Assembly: GCA_951812925.1 (NCBI GenBank)
Contig: OX638369.1
Location: 30,616,392-30,680,391 of the forward strand
DNA length: 64,000 nucleotides
Reading direction: 5' to 3'
From: Calliopum simillimum
Taxonomy: Eukaryota; Arthropoda; Insecta; Diptera; Lauxaniidae
In this document: positions 58,259 to 64,000 of the stretch, in pieces
Position numbering within the stretch: position 1 is the first letter of the stretch
Layout: every line of letters starts with the position of its first letter
Translations under genes and position numbers: made by a program
The notes under the pieces: model-generated
The model's input: only the letters and a program-made list of their open reading frames with translations
Database searches by the model: none
What the model was told of the DNA's origin: nothing

Positions 58259-58261
58259 TTA

Positions 58262-61200
58262 TTGGAAGTTGAATATTTTTTTATTATGGAATTCATTGTG
58301 CAAAAGTAGAATGGTTTATATGGGCATAATATGAATTTTATATAAAAATGGTTTAAAATACTTTCGTATGATTTTTTGTATAAATTTTATACAAAAAAAG
58401 TATGAAAAATGTTTATATTATGATACTAGAAAATTTATACCAAAATAGTTTAAATTGTGTTATTACTTTGTGTGTATACATTTTATACGCACAAGCATAA
58501 ACGGTTTGTATACCAATTTGAAGCATAGATTTTATACCAACTTTGGTGTGGATTTGTGTTCATTCCCATTTGCTTTGAATTTTACAACCAAACTATTTGC
58601 TGTGCATGGAATTTGTATTTTTGCGATATTTTGCCAAGACGATCAGCTGCGATTACGAGACTTGCATATTTTAGACCACTAAATTAGTGCAAATGAAACC
58701 TCATTCACCGATTTTGTGCACATTTTCATCAAATCATTTTTTGATTAGAGGGTGGGGCATCACCAATTAAATTAAAGCAAAGAATGTAAACTATCGATCT
58801 TTATGCGTTAAAAAGATTTATGAAGAGATATGACATTTTGAAGGGCGTGGCAGCACCCACTTTTCCCTTGGACATTATTTGTTGCGATGTTTTTATACAT
58901 ATACCAAATATGTTCATAAAAAAAACGAAAAAAATCAAAAAAATTTTTTCAAAATTATTTGGTTCCGACATCAAAGGGTCGAAAAAGTTTTTTTCTACTA
59001 AAATGTCGTAAAAAGTCATGAAACGCGTTGAAAGCATGAAAAAAAAACCATCAAAAAAATTTTTTAAAAAATTCACAAATTCTTGAAGAAGGCAAAACCC
59101 AAAAATCTTGCAAAAGCTAAAAAATACGGAAAATATTGTGTTGAATGTTGAAACAGTGAAAAAAAGTTAGGAAAAGTCGAGAAATATTAAAAAGTCCAAA
59201 AAAATTTAAAAGTTGACTTTGAATTAATATAGTAGAATTCAATGCAATGCAAAACCTATTGAAAAAATCCAAACACACAAAGGTCCAAAAATTTTGAAGA
59301 AATTAATTAATGTTCAAAGAGGGTGAAAAAGTAGAAAAGTTTAAAAATCATTAAAAAAGTCGAGAAATACATAAAAAATCCGAAATACTTCAAAAGTTTT
59401 AAAATATGGAAAATATGGTAAAGAAAGGCTTACACTTTTTTTTACAATCTGCTCCACAGGGGCTGAGGAATTGTATAGTTATAAATAGTACCAAGTCGCA
59501 AACATTCCTGGTATCTAATGTTAAATCAAATTACTTCAAATTAAATGTTTCATGTGTTCAATAATACCAAAAAAAACATGAATACATACATACGTTCTGA
59601 ATCAACTGCTAGGGCAATTTAGCTCAATTATTAGATTTTTTTCTTCTTTTCTCACCAAAAAAAATCTCAAAGATCAATTACCAAATAGTCATTACTGAAG
59701 AAAAAAATGTAAACACGAATACAAAAATATCATCCAACATGACAAGTTGGCAGCCAAAACAAGTCAAGAAATGGCTATTTATTTTTTTAACTACGCTTTA
59801 AAGTAACGCTTCAGCGCTGGGCTTTATTTAGCCAAAGGCGTTCAATGTCTGCAACAAACAAACATTATACTAAACAACATACCGTTATGCTGTAGATATA
59901 TAACCTGAGGTGAAAAAACGCCATAATAATACAACAACAGCAATTTTGAGAGGTGGTGGTATACATTGTTCAATATTCTAAGCTCATACGTGTTTTCAAT
60001 TGGTAGCACACAATTTAAAATGAAGAACCTATCATTAAATTTGGGAAGAAAAAACTAAACCCATATTTGAAAATTAGATCGATCGTTACGAACGATCACG
60101 TCAGTTCAATACATACAACCAAAACAACATTGCATGTGCGTAATAAGACTGACGGTAAAATTTTTTGGTAAAATTAATTTTTTTTTTATTTCTGACTGGA
60201 AACAATTCAAGGTTAAAAGCTTTGAAATTCTTATAGACCATTTATATAGTACATATAGAATCATGACTGTGCTTGAGCAGCTGGATTTTACTTCCAAAAT
60301 AGCTTTTGGACAATGGAAACGGTCACACATTGCGCTAACTCTCAAAGTAGCAGAGACGCTGCATTTAAAGATATTGAGGAAATGATCGCTGGATAACATA
60401 TGGCACCGAATCAATACTCAAGAATCAAAGGATTCATTCTTAGATGAAATTTTCATTAATTTATATAAAGTTAAGTGCACAACAGCACTTTCTTATATAA
60501 TTTTTTTTTCACTGTACTATTTACTCTAACTGCAAATATAATCGATTGGCATGATTTTTCACACGAAACAGCAATAATTTGTTTCAGCGAATGATAATGT
60601 CATTTTAAAGCGTCTTTTGTAAAATCATTGTTTGCATATCGTTTCCCTCGCATCTATAATTGACAACTAAATCCTTTTTATCAGCCGGAAATAGTACGAT
60701 ATGTTAATACGCTTTGAATGTGTGCCACAAGGATCACACAAATAAATACACACACACATACATACATACAATACATATTAAATACAGGATGTGTTTTCTT
60801 TTTCTTTTACTGCCACATTTATACAACACTTACTCCGGCGCTTGCTAGACACAGTCTCTCTGCCTTGGCTCACCTCCCTAGCTACGCTTGTAAGAAAGAG
60901 GCGCAAGTGCTTGAGGAAGAGGAGGTAAGTGCTTGAGGCACCTAATTGCATTATGAGCGACATGTTAAGGCAGCGAGCGGCATCGGCGTGTTGTTGGCGC
61001 AGCCATTAGACACGTGAGAAATTACTTAATAATGTAGAAATTTCCCTTATGTTGTATGTGACATAAAGGAAATTTGTTGAATAATGCGACAAAAAAAAAT
61101 AAAAAAAGAGGACAAAGTGAAAGAAAGAAAAAACGTAGCCGCAACGCATGTTACTTTTGACATATTAAAATTAAACAGTAGATCTAGTGGAATATTGTGA

Positions 61201-61419
61201 AGATTGTTTAGAACATACAACATTTATGGAGTTTAAGCTGCTTTGGCTTAAACTTTACTTGAATTGCGAGATTCCTCAACTCTTGGAAAAATCAAAGAAT
61301 ATTAAAATAAAAACCAAAATGGTAAATAATCCAACTATAATTTACATAAATTTTCTTAAAGGCAATTAAACAAGCCTATTTATTAACTACTTACAAGCAT
61401 GGACCAGATGACATTGTTG
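58262..61419. other. AT-rich DNA, no gene supported
   Basis: 58800-58880 has a degenerate GGGCGTGGC repeat. 59000-59400 has many short AAAAAGTC words. 60120-60400 is open on both strands without motifs. 60735-60780 has (CA)n/(CATA)n, and 60790-61010 is GC-richer with a repeated AAGTGCTTGAGG. None supports a named gene. Confidence 0.3.
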
Positions 61420-61427
61420 GTTTGAGC

Positions 61428-61919
61428 TAGTGATGAGCAAACCAAGACCAAGACCAAGACCATAGCAGTCTTAGTCTTGGTCTTGTTCTTGCACATTGAG
61501 TCTTGGTCTTGGTCTTGGTCTTGATTTTGACATTGAGTCTTGGTCTTGGTCTTGATCTTGCTCATTAAGTCTTGGTCTCGGTCTTGGTCTTGGTGTTGGA
61601 AAAATTTTCAGAGATATTGAGTATTCAAAATTGCAAAACCATATTTTTCCAAAGCAGTGGGGTTTTTAAGATGCCACAATTCAAATCAAGAGATGATTTT
61701 ATCTTCAAAACGGGCATGAAACAACTTTTAACTAGCAAGACTGAAAAGCAGTCTTGGTCTTGAAAATTATCGTGAGCAAGACCAAGACCAAGACCAAGAC
61801 CATAGCAGCTTGGTCTTGGTCTTGCAAAAATATCAGCATCTTGGTCTTGGTCTTGGTCTCGCAAAAGTAGCAAGATCAAGAACAAGACGGAAGACCAAGA
61901 CTTATTTTGCTCATCCCTA
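61428..61919 (+). mobile_element. hAT-type MITE with CTTGGT minisatellite, copy 3
   Basis: 492 bp with ends TAGTGATGAGCAAACC and TTTTGCTCATCCCTA and the perfect 8-bp duplication GTTTGAGC (61420-61427, 61920-61927). Same internal layout as copy 2, with longer CTTGGT arrays. Confidence 0.88.
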
Positions 61920-62142
61920 GTTTGAGCTAACTGTTCAATGTTTTATTGAAAAAAAAAAAAAAAAAAACACCAATGAAATTGCAAAAACAAGGCAAAATGC
62001 ACAAAAGGAAAAACCACAAAATTTATTGGAAGGCTGTTTTGCATTACTAGCTTCGAGGACCACCACAGGTCAATCCTCATCAGTACCCAAAAGAATTTTT
62101 TAAGCATACTAAAGTTAACTTTTTGCATAGATTTGATAAGAA

Positions 62143-63332
62143 CACTGTTCGACAATTTCGAACATTTTTTAAAATACATTAGAAAATCTAAAAAATTCTT
62201 AAAGTAGACGTTAAAACAAAAATTACCGGTCTTTTGTGGTTTTCTCCAGCACGTTACATTTGTTTTAATCGATTTTTGAAGTTTTTTTATCGACTGTACT
62301 TGAAAAATCCAAAAATACCGATATGCTCCTCATATCTGAGGTGTATCAAGTGTGTAGCAAACTTATGCAGGATATTGCGGGGAATATTTTTGTTGAAGAT
62401 TTTAACCCTGTTTAACCCCCACATATGGGTCATTTTTGCCCTTTTCTTAAAAAGGTACAAAAATGACACCCAAAACAGGGAAATATTGAGTCAGTATCTT
62501 CTACAGATATATGCGCTATTAAATTTCACTACTAGTTTCTGAACACGTAAAGGTCGAAATTTGAGCCCGAAATAATTACATCCCTGACACGCTTACGTTA
62601 AGTTTTAAGAATTTTTCGTCTTTGGTAACTCTTAGTGAAATTTTTTGTAGGATATTTTTGCAAAATTCTTTAACCCATTGTGGCTCAGTTCAAGAAAAAG
62701 GGGACAAAAAGACCCACAAAGACAGGACATAATAAGTTAATGTATTCTAGGAAAATGATCCTTGTGTGATTTCGTTATGATCTTGTGCGAACGAGTTTTG
62801 TCCAAAATGTAGTTTTAGAGTTTTACAGTGGGGTGAAATTTGGAAAATATTTATTGTTAGAACTGCTTACTGATTTCAACGATTTTTTGTTTTGCTTTTG
62901 GGATAAAATTTGGCTTTTTTAGTGTATAGCAAATATTTCTGTAGTACATACTGACTCAATATTCCCCTGTTTTAGGTGTCATTTTTGTAACTTTTAAGAA
63001 AGGGGCAAAAATGACCCACATGTGGTGGTTGTACAGGGTAGAAATTTCATACAAAAATATTCCCCGCAATATCCTGCATAAGTTTGTTAAACATATGATA
63101 CACCTCAGATCCTTTTATATAGTTAAATTCATCGATTTAACGCAAGAATGCGGTATTATTGTTTTTTCATGTACAGTGGATAAAAAAACTTCAAAAATCG
63201 ATAAAAAAAAAAAAAAAAAAAAATGTGACGTGCTGGGGAAAAACCACGATACACGTATTTTTTTTTTTTTTAACGTCTACTTTAAGAATTTTTTGGATTT
63301 TCTCATGTGTTTTTTTTTTGTGTCGAACAGTG
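62143..63332. mobile_element. CMC-like foldback transposon, non-coding
   Basis: 1190 bp with ends CACTGTTCGACA and TGTCGAACAGTG and GAA on both sides (62140-62142, 63333-63335). Arms of about 300 bp include TAAAGTAGACGTTAAAA, ATGCAGGATATTGCGGGGAA and AATATTGAGTCAGTAT, each with its inverse on the right. CACTG ends and a 3-bp TSD fit CMC/EnSpm. No transposase in the 420-bp centre. Confidence 0.75.
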
Positions 63333-63335
63333 GAA

Positions 63336-64000
63336 TCACAGCAAAAAGAAAAATACTGCACATGAAAAAATTATATGAATGAACAAGACACGGCTTCTCC
63401 ATAAGCGAGACCAAAGTGCGCATACACTCCAATGAGTCTAGTGAAAAAAATTAATTTCTCGCTTTACTTCACGAAGGAGAATGCTAGATGGAAAGGCTAA
63501 AAAACTTGCAGGATTTCCGAAGCAATGTGGAATTCATTTAACAACTCGAAATCATCAGATCTGCTATCCAAAACCCGCACTGATATGGCATGAATTGCTG
63601 CAGATTGCACTGAACACTGGGCTATTAGCAAGCATATCGAAAGACTGGGTATCCCCATTGACTTTTTCTGGCGGAGTTGAATGTATGCTAAAAAAATGGA
63701 AGCTCTCGAACTCTTTCTTTACAATTGCCTTGCTCTATAGTCAGACTTAGTACTTTAGGAAAACCCTTTTTCAATTTCCGAAGATTTTGTGGAAAAGATC
63801 TGTTCTATAATATGTGGACACTGTCCACTTAAAAACATTATAGTAACCTCATCTCTGTAATAAATTTCATAGAAATCGATGTAGTGGTTTAGTCGTGAGA
63901 GCTTTATTTCTATTTGGGGGCATGCCACCGCTCAATTTGCAAAAAAATATCGATGCACAGCTCTTTCTTACGGCCTTTCCAACAAATATGATGAGATTTA
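63336..64000. other. Unassigned DNA at the right edge
   Basis: An 89-codon frame at 63481-63750 (+) has no motif I recognise; its composition is less A/T-rich than the flanks. 63850-63900 reads TAATAAATTTCATAGAAATC, a phrase typical of dispersed fly repeats. Probably a transposon fragment cut by the window edge. Confidence 0.25.

Noticed and set aside
60106..60414. Open frames on both strands
   Set aside because: Neither strand shows motifs, promoter or splice sites; overlapping frames are likely chance.

Overview
The window is AT-rich, intron-bearing animal DNA. Four things point to a higher fly (Diptera, Schizophora; a tephritid or a calyptrate would fit): a voltage-gated calcium channel beta subunit very close to the Drosophila Ca-beta protein, a vitelline-membrane protein, DINE-1/INE-1-type repeats, and TATA plus TCAGTY core promoters. 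Species cannot be fixed from the sequence alone. Genes fill only a few percent of the 64 kb. Most of the rest is transposon sequence, much of it inverted-repeat (foldback) elements whose ends and target-site duplications can still be read.

Region 1-18 kb. A broken LINE 3' end lies at 1-582. The minus-strand Ca-beta gene follows: first coding exon at 11122-11238, then three internal exons at 2230-2346, 1941-2162 and 1740-1851, with the guanylate-kinase half lying off the left edge. Its 8.8-kb first intron has collected a 5'-truncated LINE (3284-4888, 13-bp TSD), palindromic repeats and a decayed Tc1/mariner-like element (8669-10014). Upstream of the gene are foldback elements, the largest at 14984-16884 with CAC ends and a 3-bp TSD.

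Region 18-32 kb. A 19-bp minisatellite (about 18965-20635) is followed by a mariner remnant and DINE-1 copy A. Next comes a DNA transposon (about 25190-29151) with two genes in tandem: a TNP2/EnSpm-like transposase with three in-frame stops and a frameshift, and a six-exon, 200-residue DUF4806-like gene whose splice sites and frame are all intact. A SINE-like array split by DINE-1 copy B closes the region.

Region 32-46 kb. Foldback DNA leads to a minus-strand gene for a secreted fibrinogen-related protein (38505-40857): signal peptide, coiled-coil-like repeats, Pro/Thr linker and fibrinogen C-terminal domain. It is broken by a 458-bp hAT-type MITE with an 8-bp TSD inside the linker exon and by a stop codon at the start of the fibrinogen domain. 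An intact vitelline-membrane protein gene is at 45054-45473 (+).

Region 46-64 kb. Almost all transposon sequence: a pogo/mariner-type MITE, a CMC-like foldback with a hAT-like element inserted in its loop, a PIF-like MITE, two more copies of the hAT MITE that broke the fibrinogen gene, a near-perfect 445-bp hairpin, and two more foldbacks with CACTG ends and 3-bp TSDs. The host genes do not form a pathway. What ties the window together is a layered history of DNA-transposon, LINE and Helitron insertions around three unrelated host genes.
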